In this document: positions 1-5,970 of the stretch, in pieces | Layout of the letters: every line of letters starts with the position of its first letter | Numbering within the stretch: the first letter of the stretch is position 1 | Assembly: GCA_025927935.1 (NCBI GenBank) | Contig: JAICKM010000107.1 | Location: 1 to 13,098, forward strand | Source of the DNA: Chloroflexia bacterium | GTDB lineage: Bacteria > Chloroflexota > Chloroflexia > QHBQ01 > JADMIH01 | Direction of reading: 5' to 3' | DNA length: 13,098 bases | Notes under the pieces: model-generated | Databases searched by the model: none | What the model was told of the DNA's origin: nothing | What the model saw: the letters and a program-made list of their open reading frames with translations, nothing else | Position numbers and translations under genes: made by a program

Positions 1-575
1 GTCACCACACTGCACCCATCGGTCCCCTTGAAGATCTCATCCGGCTGTAGCCCGCAAAAGTCGGCCACGGTTGCCAGCACCAGTTGTTGCACCGGGTGCT
101 CCGGCTCCTGGTAGCCGTGCGGGTCCCAGCCGTAGAACGCGCAGAGTGTCAGCATCCCCGCGTGCTTGCCCGAACAGTTATTGTGGATCGGCTCAGGCGT
201 GCCCCCGGCGGCGGCCAATTCCGCCGCCGCTCGCTTATCGTAGGGCGGGTGGGCGCCGCAGGCCAGTAGATCGGCGCCCATGCCGATCTTGTGCAGGATC
301 GAATCGACCGTCGCGACGTGGATATCCTCGCCGCCGTGCGAGCCGCAGATGACGGCGATCTCGGCGGGCGTTAGGCCATAGCGATCCGCCGCCCCCGACT
401 CGACCACCGGCACCGTCTGGATTGGCTTGGAGGCCGAGCGATAGTAGCTCACATGGCTCGGTTCGCCCGCCGACGCCAGCAGCGTGCCCTTCGGGTCCAC
501 CACCGCCGCCGACCCATAATGGATCGACTCGACGAGGGGGCCGCGAATATATTCGACAAAAGGTTCGGGAAGCAT
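1..575 (-). CDS. L-asparaginase, Asparaginase_II (Rhizobium etli-type) family, N-terminal 191 residues
   Basis: This enzyme hydrolyses L-asparagine to aspartate and ammonia, probably in the cytoplasm, since no signal peptide is seen. The gene runs off the left edge, so only the N-terminal 191 residues are visible. Family motifs are clear: RSASKPIQ (46-53), GAADRYGL (61-68), CGSHGGE (77-83), HNNCSGKHAG (131-140) and GTDGCS (184-189). By analogy with the R. etli ReAV enzyme, S47 and K50 are the first Ser-Lys pair and S79 the second serine. C134, K137 and C188 would be the zinc ligands, each offset by one from the ReAV numbering. The second catalytic lysine lies beyond the edge. The ATG at 575 is fixed by a strong AAGGAGGAG ribosome-binding site 6 nt upstream. 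The gene has its own promoter-like region rather than continuing the peptidase operon. The assignment is firm; substrate preference (Asn versus other amides) is inferred. Confidence 0.92.
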   Translation of the reverse strand, partial: MLPEPFVEYIRGPLVESIHYGSAAVVDPKGTLLASAGEPSHVSYYRSASKPIQTVPVVESGAADRYGLTPAEIAVICGSHGGEDIHVATVDSILHKIGMGADLLACGAHPPYDKRAAAELAAAGGTPEPIHNNCSGKHAGMLTLCAFYGWDPHGYQEPEHPVQQLVLATVADFCGLQPDEIFKGTDGCSVV

Positions 576-580
576 GGACA

Positions 581-590
581 ACTCCTCCTT
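581..590 (-). promoter_or_regulatory. Ribosome-binding site of the asparaginase gene
   Basis: On the minus strand AAGGAGGAGT precedes the ATG at 575 with about 6 nt of spacing. It is close to a perfect anti-16S match and fixes the start. Confidence 0.8.
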
Positions 591-620
591 GAGTTGGGAC
601 CAGTTCATCAGCAGATCGCG

Positions 621-635
621 TTGCGCCGGGCGCAA
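621..635. promoter_or_regulatory. Perfect 15-bp palindrome (7-1-7) at the asparaginase transcription start, possible operator
   Basis: TTGCGCC-G-GGCGCAA is a perfect inverted repeat just downstream of the TATAAT box, about where transcription would begin (near 639). A one-base centre is too small for an RNA loop, so binding of a dimeric repressor is more natural than a hairpin. The assignment as an operator is inference. Confidence 0.35.
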
Positions 636-645
636 CTCACCGCCC

Positions 646-674
646 ATTATATACCGCGGGATGCTCCCTTGGCG
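646..674 (-). promoter_or_regulatory. Putative sigma-70-type promoter for the asparaginase gene
   Basis: On the minus strand a perfect TATAAT (651 to 646) sits inside TATATAAT, about 70 nt upstream of the asparaginase start codon. At 17 nt spacing the -35 position reads CGCCAA, a poor match, so this would be an activator-dependent or -10-driven promoter. It lies in the 117-bp gap after the peptidase gene stop. Confidence 0.45.
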
Positions 675-692
675 AGTGCCACGGTGTGCCGC

Positions 693-2045
693 TCATGGCG
701 CGCATCCCGGTTGCGTCTGTAGCCAGGCCACGGCGGCCCGCAGGACCGGGTCGGCATCCGTGCCTATCGTCTGCGGCTCGGGATTGGCGACGAGTTGATC
801 CGGCGCGATTCGCTCCGTCAACCCGTAGACATGGCCGGTGCGGTCGGCCTCCAGCGCCGTGGTCAGGATAATGGCGGCGCCGTCGCTGAGATAGTGGGTG
901 GTGTTCCCGGTGGGAACGCCTGCCGTCGCCGCCCCAAAGCTCCGGCTCCCGGCCCGCCCACGGAAGGAGATCGCTATCGCCTCCCCGGCGCTCGCGGTGT
1001 CCCGGCTGGTCAGGACGGCCACAGGTGGGAATGGCTGCTTGAGCATGTACGGCGTGGTTAGGACCGCCGTATAAGTGCCGTGGCGATAAACGCCCTGGCG
1101 ATAGGACCACGGCACGGGCGGACCTTTCGCCGGGATCGATGCGCCTGCCTCGCCGTCGCCCAGGACCGGGCCGGCGCCCAGGACCATCGGATCGAGGGCG
1201 CCGCCCTGATTGTGTTGCAGATCCACCACCCAGGCACAGGTGGGAGTCCGGTCGATAGCCCGGATAAGCTGTTGCATAATGGCGGCGTATTCGTCGTTAA
1301 TCCCCGGCGCCGGGCCGCTGGGCAGCGCGATATAGCCGATATTGCCGGCCAGCCGCCGCCCCTGCGGCATGTGTTTGGCGTCTACCGCATCATGGGTGAT
1401 CTGCGTCGTGATCGGTTGTGGCACGCCCGCCCGCTTCAGGGTTAATGCCACCGTGGCTCCTGTATAGAGGGCAGTGAAGAACGCACCGGCATCAAGGGGG
1501 CGGGCGGGTGTGCCGTTGATCGCCGTCACGGTGTCGCCCTGGTGGATCCCGGCGCGATCTGCCGGGCTGTGCGGTTGCACCGTCTGTACCACCTGATCGG
1601 CATAATCCACCAGCAGGCCGATGCTCAGGTCTTGCTGCGTCGGGAACCGGCTTGCTTCTTGGGGATCGACAAAGCGGCTATGCTGGTCGCCGAGCCGGTA
1701 CAGGGCCACTGCAATCGCGTCATAGGTGTCGGCGGGCGATTGGGCGTGGGCGGTGGCCTTGAACGCCTCGGCGCGGATCGCGGTCCAATCCACCTGATCC
1801 CGCTGGATTGAGTTTTCTTGCATGTATGCCAGCGCCGCCTCCAGATACGCCTGGGCGGCGGGGGACATCGCAGCCGTGGTGAGGGCCGGGCTAGACGCAT
1901 TGGCCGTTGTGCTGGTCGGAGCAGCAGGCGGAGATGGTGGGTTGGTGGGTGCGCCAGGGGTAGGGCTGCCCGCCGGGGCGAAGTCACAGGCGGTGAGCAC
2001 CAGGAGCAAGGTGAGCAGGGCCAGGCGGCGACGAAGGATGGGCAT
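693..2045 (-). CDS. Secreted S41-family (tricorn/CTP-like) serine peptidase lipoprotein with PDZ domain
   Basis: This is a 450-aa lipoprotein. A positively charged N-terminus and hydrophobic stretch end in the lipobox LTAC (C20), followed by a Pro/Thr/Ala-rich linker to about residue 60. A PDZ-like domain covers roughly 138-205 (GLLVDYADQV, SPADRAGIHQGDTVTAINGT). The peptidase core lies at about 230-415. The TASAGE motif places the likely nucleophile at S352, and GDQHSRF gives H122 as the candidate tricorn-type histidine. There is no lysine about 25 residues after S352 as in classical C-terminal-processing peptidases; FGAATAG lies there instead, which fits the S41B-like branch. It probably cleaves peptides or mis-targeted proteins at the outer face of the membrane. 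ATG 2045 is chosen because the signal peptide begins there. No good ribosome-binding site precedes it, and the open frame extends upstream to 2462 without protein-like sequence. Confidence 0.85.
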   Translation of the reverse strand: MPILRRRLALLTLLLVLTACDFAPAGSPTPGAPTNPPSPPAAPTSTTANASSPALTTAAMSPAAQAYLEAALAYMQENSIQRDQVDWTAIRAEAFKATAHAQSPADTYDAIAVALYRLGDQHSRFVDPQEASRFPTQQDLSIGLLVDYADQVVQTVQPHSPADRAGIHQGDTVTAINGTPARPLDAGAFFTALYTGATVALTLKRAGVPQPITTQITHDAVDAKHMPQGRRLAGNIGYIALPSGPAPGINDEYAAIMQQLIRAIDRTPTCAWVVDLQHNQGGALDPMVLGAGPVLGDGEAGASIPAKGPPVPWSYRQGVYRHGTYTAVLTTPYMLKQPFPPVAVLTSRDTASAGEAIAISFRGRAGSRSFGAATAGVPTGNTTHYLSDGAAIILTTALEADRTGHVYGLTERIAPDQLVANPEPQTIGTDADPVLRAAVAWLQTQPGCAP

Positions 2046-2104
2046 GGATCTGGCCGGCGGGGCACCTCTAGCGTGAAGGGCGCGGCGCGTGCTCCTTTCT
2101 GCCG

Positions 2105-2146
2105 GAAAATCGACAGGCGCGGAATTTGCGTTCCGCGCCTGTCGAT
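2105..2146 (-). terminator. Intrinsic terminator of the sigma/anti-sigma/bactofilin operon
   Basis: The arms at 2109-2124 and 2131-2146 form a perfect 16-bp stem (ATCGACAGGCGCGGAA and its complement) with a 6-nt loop. Read on the minus strand, the stem is followed immediately by TTTTCC. It begins 19 nt after the stop codon of the bactofilin-like gene. No T-run follows on the plus side, so it works in the minus direction only. Confidence 0.8.
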
Positions 2147-2164
2147 ATGCGATGATTATGCGGC

Positions 2165-3241
2165 TCAGGACGCCCGGCGATCCGAGGGGCCGGCCTGCGG
2201 CATGGTCAGCGGGTGGGTGACGCGCGGCGGTGGGCCGCCCGTGCGCTGGGCATGGCCGCTCACGCCCAGCCGGCTCAGCACGACGGCGCCCAGGCCGATA
2301 AAGCCCAGGAAGTAGCTGACCGGCCAGCCGATCCAGGCCACGGTGCTGGTCAGCAACGCGCAGGCCAGCGCCACGACGCCCAGCCCGGTGATAGCCGTGA
2401 CCAGCAGCGAGTTCCGCGCGGCGGGCAACCGCCCCGACTCGGCCAGGCGGCGACCGGCCCACAGCCCCACAACCACCGCGCCATAAAGCCAGCCCACGCC
2501 GACCGCCAGCCAGAGCACCGGGATCAGAACGATGCCGACGATGGTGATGGCGAGGATCACCGACAGGAGGCCAGCCACCGGCAGGATCAGCACCCCGGTC
2601 AGCACGCCGACACCCAGCGCCGCCCAGGGTGTCGTTTCCAGCACCGTGACTACCCGGCCGGTTTGCCGCGGCCAGGCCAGCACGGCCAGCGTGCCTACGG
2701 TGACAAACACCACCCCCAACACCAGATTTGCCAGCAGCCGCAGGACAAAGCTCAGCACGGCACTAACCGGGTCCCGTCCGGCGGCAGGGTGTTGCTCGCT
2801 ATGGACATGCCCGCCTACCTGGGCTTTGCTATCCTGCTCGATGGTGCCGTTAAGCGCCGTCACATCGTTGCCCACCACCGCCGTATCGGCCAGGGTGATG
2901 TTGCCGTTGAGCGCCTTTACGTCGTGCCCCACGTGCCCGGCGATGACAATGTCGCCGCTCAACACCGTGACGTCGTGCTTCACCTCGGCGCCATCCGGTA
3001 TCACGGCCTTGCCGGAGACCACGTAGACATCATGCTCGATGACCTCGGTCGAGGTCAGGACGAGGTTACCCTCGGGCACGATGCGGTCGCCCTCCCCGGC
3101 GGGCGGTACCGGTAATACCGGCTGCGCCTGGGCGACGCTGCTCTCCTGTTGCCAGGCCACCGCGGCACCGAGGAACAGCGCCACCACCAGCAGCGGTAAT
3201 AAGAGCGAGTGGCGTCGGGCGCGCCGCGACGGCGATCTCAT
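2165..3241 (-). CDS. Bactofilin-like (polymer-forming) beta-helix domain membrane protein
   Basis: This is a 358-aa protein. A signal peptide or anchor covers about 12-30. Residues 69-145 hold four imperfect repeats of about 18 residues (HDVYVVSG, HDVTVLSG, HDVKALNG, NDVTALNG), the pattern of bactofilin/right-handed beta-helix repeats. Several transmembrane segments follow at roughly 164-190, 205-225, 226-262 and 278-325. The N-terminal helix would be exported as a small extracytoplasmic beta-helix held by the membrane domain. The gene overlaps the anti-sigma stop by 4 nt (ATGA) and has its own GGGAGGT site 7 nt upstream, so translation is coupled. That suggests it works with the anti-sigma factor, perhaps as the envelope component that senses or relieves stress, which is inference. 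The family is widespread in Chloroflexota and not functionally characterised. Confidence 0.8.
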   Translation of the reverse strand: MRSPSRRARRHSLLLPLLVVALFLGAAVAWQQESSVAQAQPVLPVPPAGEGDRIVPEGNLVLTSTEVIEHDVYVVSGKAVIPDGAEVKHDVTVLSGDIVIAGHVGHDVKALNGNITLADTAVVGNDVTALNGTIEQDSKAQVGGHVHSEQHPAAGRDPVSAVLSFVLRLLANLVLGVVFVTVGTLAVLAWPRQTGRVVTVLETTPWAALGVGVLTGVLILPVAGLLSVILAITIVGIVLIPVLWLAVGVGWLYGAVVVGLWAGRRLAESGRLPAARNSLLVTAITGLGVVALACALLTSTVAWIGWPVSYFLGFIGLGAVVLSRLGVSGHAQRTGGPPPRVTHPLTMPQAGPSDRRAS

Positions 3242-3975
3242 GCCCGTACCTCCCGGTTTCCGGCGCGGCGCGCAAACGCCGCGACGATCCGCCACCAGAC
3301 CGCGGCCAACCCGCCCACGATCAGCGTCGCCAATGTAATCATCCACGGATCGATCTGGCTCAACACAGTCGTTACCAGGCCCCAGACGGAGCTGGCCCAG
3401 GTCTGGAGCGCCGGGTCGTTGGCGCCCGTGAGTAGGTTGGGCAGGTCGGCCGGTACGAGAGCGCCCAGGCCGGTGTTCCCCAACGCGCTGGTCAGCACCA
3501 GCAGCAGCACCGAGAGGATGCCGGCCAGGCTGATCCCCCCTAAGTAAACGCCCATGCGGGCATTGCGTAACGGGTGGAAATGCTGCAAGAAGCCGGCCAG
3601 GCCCGTGCGTGGGGGGGCGGCAGCGGCCACACCCATTGGCACCGGCACCAGATGTCCGGTGATCCCGGCGGGACTATTCAATTTTACGGTGCGCCGGCCG
3701 CCCTCGATTTGCAGGCGTTCGCGTTCCCACAGTTGGGGACGGACCACCGGCGTCGCGGCGACGCGGGTCATCACGCGGGCCGCAAAGTCGGGCGGCGGCT
3801 GCACCGGGCGGCGGGCACCCACCCGCAGCAAACTATCGGCTTCGCGCAGGGCGGCCCATTGCGCCGTGCAGGCGGGGCAGGTCTGGAGATGCTTCTCCAG
3901 ATCGGTAACGTCCGGCGGCTCGAGCAACCCGTCGAGCCGCAGGGACATCAGTTCAACTGATGCTCGGCAGGACAT
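3238..3975 (-). CDS. Zinc-finger (ZAS-type) transmembrane anti-sigma factor
   Basis: This is a 245-aa membrane protein that likely binds and holds the ECF sigma factor encoded just upstream. The N-terminus has the anti-sigma zinc-finger pattern: C3, then LDG (14-16), and H29-x3-C33-x2-C36 in KHLQTCPAC. A variable linker follows. Transmembrane helices lie at about 141-165 and 210-234, with a weaker hydrophobic stretch near 195-206. The start at 3975 has AAAGGAG 9 nt upstream and gives the MSC start usual for the family; an in-frame ATG at 4005 has no ribosome-binding site. The gene overlaps the end of the sigma gene by 23 nt, which is typical of co-translated sigma/anti-sigma pairs. The signal it responds to cannot be read from the sequence. 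Confidence 0.9.
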   Translation of the reverse strand: MSCRASVELMSLRLDGLLEPPDVTDLEKHLQTCPACTAQWAALREADSLLRVGARRPVQPPPDFAARVMTRVAATPVVRPQLWERERLQIEGGRRTVKLNSPAGITGHLVPVPMGVAAAAPPRTGLAGFLQHFHPLRNARMGVYLGGISLAGILSVLLLVLTSALGNTGLGALVPADLPNLLTGANDPALQTWASSVWGLVTTVLSQIDPWMITLATLIVGGLAAVWWRIVAAFARRAGNREVRA

Positions 3976-4666
3976 TCGCGGGGGCTCCTTTCGTACGAAT
4001 TTCATCGGCGAGCATCTTGCGCGCGCGATGGAGTTGAGTCTTCACGGCACTTTCCGACAGCCCGGTCATTTCGGCGATCTCCAGATACGAGAGATCGCGG
4101 AAGTAGCGCAGCACCGTCACCAGCCGGTATTTAGCCGGCAGCGTGTTGAGGAGCGCCCGCACGGCGATCCGTTGTTCGGTCTCGATCGTGCTTTCCTCGG
4201 GCTGCGGTTCGGGGCTATGGGCCCAGATTTCGACGCTATCCAACGGCACCACGGTCGCCCGGCGCCGGCGCAGCACGTCGATTGCGTGATGCGAGGCAAT
4301 CGACAGCAGCCAGGTCGAGAACTTCCGTTCGCGCTGGAATGTATGTAGCTGGCTCCAGGCCCGGATAAACACTTCCTGGGCCGCGTCTTCGGCTTCAGCC
4401 GCGCTGCCCAGCATACGATAACATAAGTTATATACGGCCGTCTGATAACGCTCGACGATACAGGCAAAGGCGGACTGATCGCCGGCTAGCGCGCGGTCGA
4501 TCCAGACCCGTTCCTCCGCCTGCGCGGTTTGTTCCGCGGCCGTGGGCAAGGCAGCGGGGTACCCGGCAGCCGCCGGCCCCACTTGCGCTGATGGGTACGT
4601 GATAGCTATAGACATATCCTCATCGCCTGTCTTGTGATTGGTCAACGGGACGCCCCCTTCATCCAT
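3953..4666 (-). CDS. ECF-family RNA polymerase sigma factor
   Basis: This 237-aa group 4 sigma factor directs RNA polymerase to stress or envelope promoters. Region 2 spans about 67-137 (AFACIVERYQTAVYNLCYRML, EAEDAAQEVFIRAW, FSTWLLSIASHHAIDVLRRRR). Region 4 spans about 165-218 (LPAKYRLVTVLRYFRDLSYLEIAE, SESAVKTQLHRARKML), which includes the helix-turn-helix. There is no region 3 and no C-terminal extension. The first 50 residues are low-complexity and unlike the family core. ATG 4666 is chosen because AAAGGA lies 9 nt before it; a GTG at 4693 and ATGs at 4684 and 4615 are in frame but have worse spacing. It is the first gene of the sigma/anti-sigma/bactofilin operon and may regulate its own promoter. 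Confidence 0.93.
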   Translation of the reverse strand: MDEGGVPLTNHKTGDEDMSIAITYPSAQVGPAAAGYPAALPTAAEQTAQAEERVWIDRALAGDQSAFACIVERYQTAVYNLCYRMLGSAAEAEDAAQEVFIRAWSQLHTFQRERKFSTWLLSIASHHAIDVLRRRRATVVPLDSVEIWAHSPEPQPEESTIETEQRIAVRALLNTLPAKYRLVTVLRYFRDLSYLEIAEMTGLSESAVKTQLHRARKMLADEIRTKGAPANVLPSIS

Positions 4667-4700
4667 CGAGGCGTTTCCTTTCATCACCCTCACCCATCCT

Positions 4701-4727
4701 TACGCAATAATGCTTGCTGGGGTTACA
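4701..4727 (-). promoter_or_regulatory. Possible ECF-type promoter of the sigma operon
   Basis: On the minus strand TGTAAC (4727-4722) is followed after 17 nt by CGTA (4704-4701). This resembles the TGAAAC-N16-CGTA pattern known for ECF sigma factors such as SigW. Transcription would start near 4694, giving a leader of about 30 nt before ATG 4666, and so argues against the GTG start at 4693. One mismatch and an extra spacer base leave it tentative. Confidence 0.35.
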
Positions 4728-4729
4728 AA

Positions 4730-4773
4730 GCAAATGCATCCTTGAGAATCGAATCCTTATGAATCGATTCTAC
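4730..4773. repeat. Dyad-containing 44-bp direct repeat, copy 1
   Basis: This is the first of two adjoining 44-bp units (the second is 4774-4817) that differ at 2 positions. Each holds an inverted repeat, AGAATCGA-N11-TCGATTCT. This copy also contains the perfect 10-bp palindrome GAATCGATTC (4761-4770). The AT-rich unit contrasts with the GC-rich surroundings and abuts the candidate -35 box of the sigma operon. Confidence 0.9.
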
Positions 4774-4817
4774 GCAAATGCATCCTTGAGAATCGAATCC
4801 CTATAAATCGATTCTAC
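4774..4817. repeat. Dyad-containing 44-bp direct repeat, copy 2
   Basis: This second unit begins at the base after copy 1. It keeps the inverted repeat AGAATCGA-N11-TCGATTCT. The two differences (T to C and G to A) fall in the spacer between the arms, so the arms are conserved, as expected for protein-binding half-sites. Confidence 0.9.
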
Positions 4818-4895
4818 CACACGTGGGAAGCGGCTCCATGCCGGGGCCGGCTTGCCGACGGCCGGGCCGAGTCGCGGCAGTACGATGGAGGGCGC

Positions 4896-5498
4896 CTAAC
4901 GGCGTCGCGGGGAGCGGCGCCAGGCGCGGGTAAAGGAAACCAGCGAGAGGAACCAGACCACGCCCAGGCCGCCCATCAGCGGCACCATCGGGCGATAGGC
5001 TTTAGGCGCTTCACCTTGAATCAAGACATACGTATCTGGCGCCACGGGGTCGTTCAGGGCGGTAATCAGCACTTTCTCGGCGTCCGCGGCGTAGGGCGCC
5101 GCAGCAAAGCGCACGATCCGTCCAACAAATGCCCCTCCGTCAGACCCGCTGTCGCTGCCGGGAGCCGGGGTGCCGGTCGTCGCAGGCACATCGTCGGTCA
5201 GAATGAAGAGCTTGATCGAGCCTTCTTTATCGGTATAGCCGCGCACCGGCACCCAGTACATCGTCTGTCCGTCGCGGTGCAGGGCCACGGCGTGATCCAA
5301 TTCGGCTTGTGCGCGCAGCACCGCGAAGCGCCCATCCAGCGATTGCTTGGAGAGCGATTGCCGGCCGTAAATGGCGTGGGGTGTATCATCTTGCAGAGCA
5401 TACGAAGCGGGTCCGGAAAAGCCCAGGATCAGCGCCGTGGTCACCAGCAACACCAATCCGCGCAATATTAATCGCCATTTCCGGCTTTCCAGAATCAT
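4896..5498 (-). CDS. Hypothetical protein with N-terminal and C-terminal membrane anchors
   Basis: This 200-aa protein is not recognised. It has an N-terminal hydrophobic segment (about 9-33, possibly a cleaved signal peptide) and an exported middle region with a short Gly/Ser/Asp-rich stretch (110-122). A C-terminal helix (about 170-191) ends in RAWRRSPRRR, a typical stop-transfer tail. The topology would be an extracytoplasmic domain of about 130 residues fixed to the membrane. The middle contains YWVPVRGYTD and DTYVLIQGEAP, suggesting a small beta-rich fold, but no family is claimed. The ATG at 5498 is supported by GGGAGGAG 5 nt upstream; an in-frame start at 5537 lies inside the inverted repeat and lacks such a site. 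It lies upstream of the sigma operon on the same strand, separated by 229 bp, so shared regulation is possible but not shown. Confidence 0.7.
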   Translation of the reverse strand: MILESRKWRLILRGLVLLVTTALILGFSGPASYALQDDTPHAIYGRQSLSKQSLDGRFAVLRAQAELDHAVALHRDGQTMYWVPVRGYTDKEGSIKLFILTDDVPATTGTPAPGSDSGSDGGAFVGRIVRFAAAPYAADAEKVLITALNDPVAPDTYVLIQGEAPKAYRPMVPLMGGLGVVWFLSLVSFTRAWRRSPRRR

Positions 5499-5516
5499 GC
5501 CCGCTCCTCCCTGGTT

Positions 5517-5545
5517 GCTGGGACGTACTCCCAGCAAATATCATA
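5517..5545 (-). promoter_or_regulatory. -10 box and inverted repeat ahead of the 200-aa membrane protein gene
   Basis: On the minus strand TATGAT (5545-5540) is a plausible -10 box, but no good -35 is seen. Immediately downstream, GCTGGGA-N5-TCCCAGC (5517-5535) is a perfect 7-bp inverted repeat. It would lie at the very 5' end of the transcript, just before the GGGAGGAG site. It could be an operator over the start site or a leader hairpin that protects the mRNA or limits ribosome access. Confidence 0.4.
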
Positions 5546-5617
5546 CCATATTGCGCCGCCTGATCGCTCAGTCGTTAGGCGGACTTTGGGCCGATTTTCG
5601 GGGTGGCGAAACGGAAT

Positions 5618-5660
5618 CTTTGTCATTTCTCGACAAACATGCATATATCTCTTGACAAAG
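5618..5660. promoter_or_regulatory. Cluster of three TTTGTCA/TGACAAA half-sites, candidate operator
   Basis: CTTTGTCA (5618-5625) is the exact complement of TGACAAAG (5653-5660), and a third half-site, CGACAAA (5631-5637), lies between them. The first and middle sites form TTTGTC-N7-GACAAA. The last overlaps the TTGACA -35 box of the rightward promoter, so a bound dimer could block or tune it. The regulator is unknown. Confidence 0.45.
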
Positions 5661-5680
5661 AATGAACACTATGCTATTAT
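5652..5680 (+). promoter_or_regulatory. Strong sigma-70-type promoter for the candidate non-coding RNA
   Basis: TTGACA (5652-5657) and TATTAT (5675-5680) are separated by exactly 17 bp, with a TG extended -10 at 5672-5673. This is the best housekeeping-type promoter in the window. The expected start is near 5687. No open reading frame with a ribosome-binding site follows. Confidence 0.75.
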
Positions 5681-5686
5681 AAGCAA

Positions 5687-5839
5687 GTAGGCAACGCCGG
5701 GGCGCCCAGACAACCGGCAGTTTTGCTCTGTCGGGCGCCCAATTATCTAATACGACCGTGGCCTCGCGCCCGGTTTGCCCGCTATCCGTGCCGGGCAGGG
5801 TCTCATCCCCGGTTGAGTTCCCTGCCTGGCTCCTTTTAT
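5687..5839 (+). ncRNA. Candidate structured small RNA or attenuated leader (about 150 nt)
   Basis: The region is bounded by a near-consensus promoter and an intrinsic terminator and has no credible ORF. A first hairpin pairs GGGCGCCC (5700-5707) with GGGCGCCC (5733-5740), extended by GACA/TGTC (5709-5712 with 5729-5732). A second local helix pairs GCCCGG (near 5769) with CCGGGC (near 5791). The 3' end is the terminator stem. A competing long-range fold can be drawn between 5696-5702 and 5807-5813, and between 5688-5693 and 5823-5828. It would consume the terminator loop and 3' arm, so the RNA could switch shape. No known family was recognised; 6S RNA was considered because of the long closing stem but cannot be supported. 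The next gene starts 280 nt further on with its own promoter, so a free-standing RNA is favoured over a leader. Confidence 0.5.
5791..5839 (+). terminator. Intrinsic terminator of the candidate small RNA
   Basis: CCGGGCAGGG (5791-5800) pairs with CCCTGCCTGG (5820-5829) over 10 bp with one G-U wobble. Inside the loop, CTCA and TGAG can extend the stem. CTCCTTTTAT follows. The T-run is short and begins 4 nt after the stem, so strength is uncertain. Confidence 0.6.
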
Positions 5840-5843
5840 AGCC

Positions 5844-5871
5844 GTCAGTGGTCGGTGGTCAGTGGTCAGCG
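5844..5871 (+). repeat. Heptamer tandem repeat block (GTCAGTG type), left arm
   Basis: Four 7-bp units follow without gaps: GTCAGTG, GTCGGTG, GTCAGTG and GTCAGCG. Degenerate units continue near 5897-5910 (ATCAGTA, GTCAGCC). Such drifting heptamers are common in intergenic DNA of Chloroflexota and cyanobacteria. Their role is unknown. Confidence 0.85.
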
Positions 5872-5970
5872 TTATGCCTGTCGCACCGCTGCGCGATCAG
5901 TAGTCAGCCGCCGGCTGCCCAACATTACTCCCACTACACAGCTTCCCATTAACTGCTCCTCACCTCGTAC

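Noticed and set aside
2046..2462. Upstream extension of the peptidase reading frame
   Set aside because: The frame stays open but crosses the terminator and the end of the bactofilin-like gene, has shadow-type Arg/Gly-rich composition, and the lipoprotein signal clearly starts at 2045.
2213..3115. Plus-strand frame of 300 codons opposite the bactofilin-like gene
   Set aside because: It is rich in His, Gln, Arg and Asp with no domain, and antisense to a clear membrane protein.
4667..4693. GTG start for the sigma factor at 4693
   Set aside because: It would lie at the predicted transcription start of the candidate promoter, and the ATG at 4666 has the better-spaced AAAGGA site.
4834..4889. 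GC-rich inverted segment after the 200-aa membrane protein gene as a terminator
   Set aside because: CTCCAT and ATGGAG can pair, but the inner pairing is broken and no T-run follows on the minus strand.
5687..5839. Assignment of the candidate RNA to 6S RNA
   Set aside because: A long-range closing stem can be drawn, but no conserved central bulge was recognised and local hairpins compete, so the family name is not supported.
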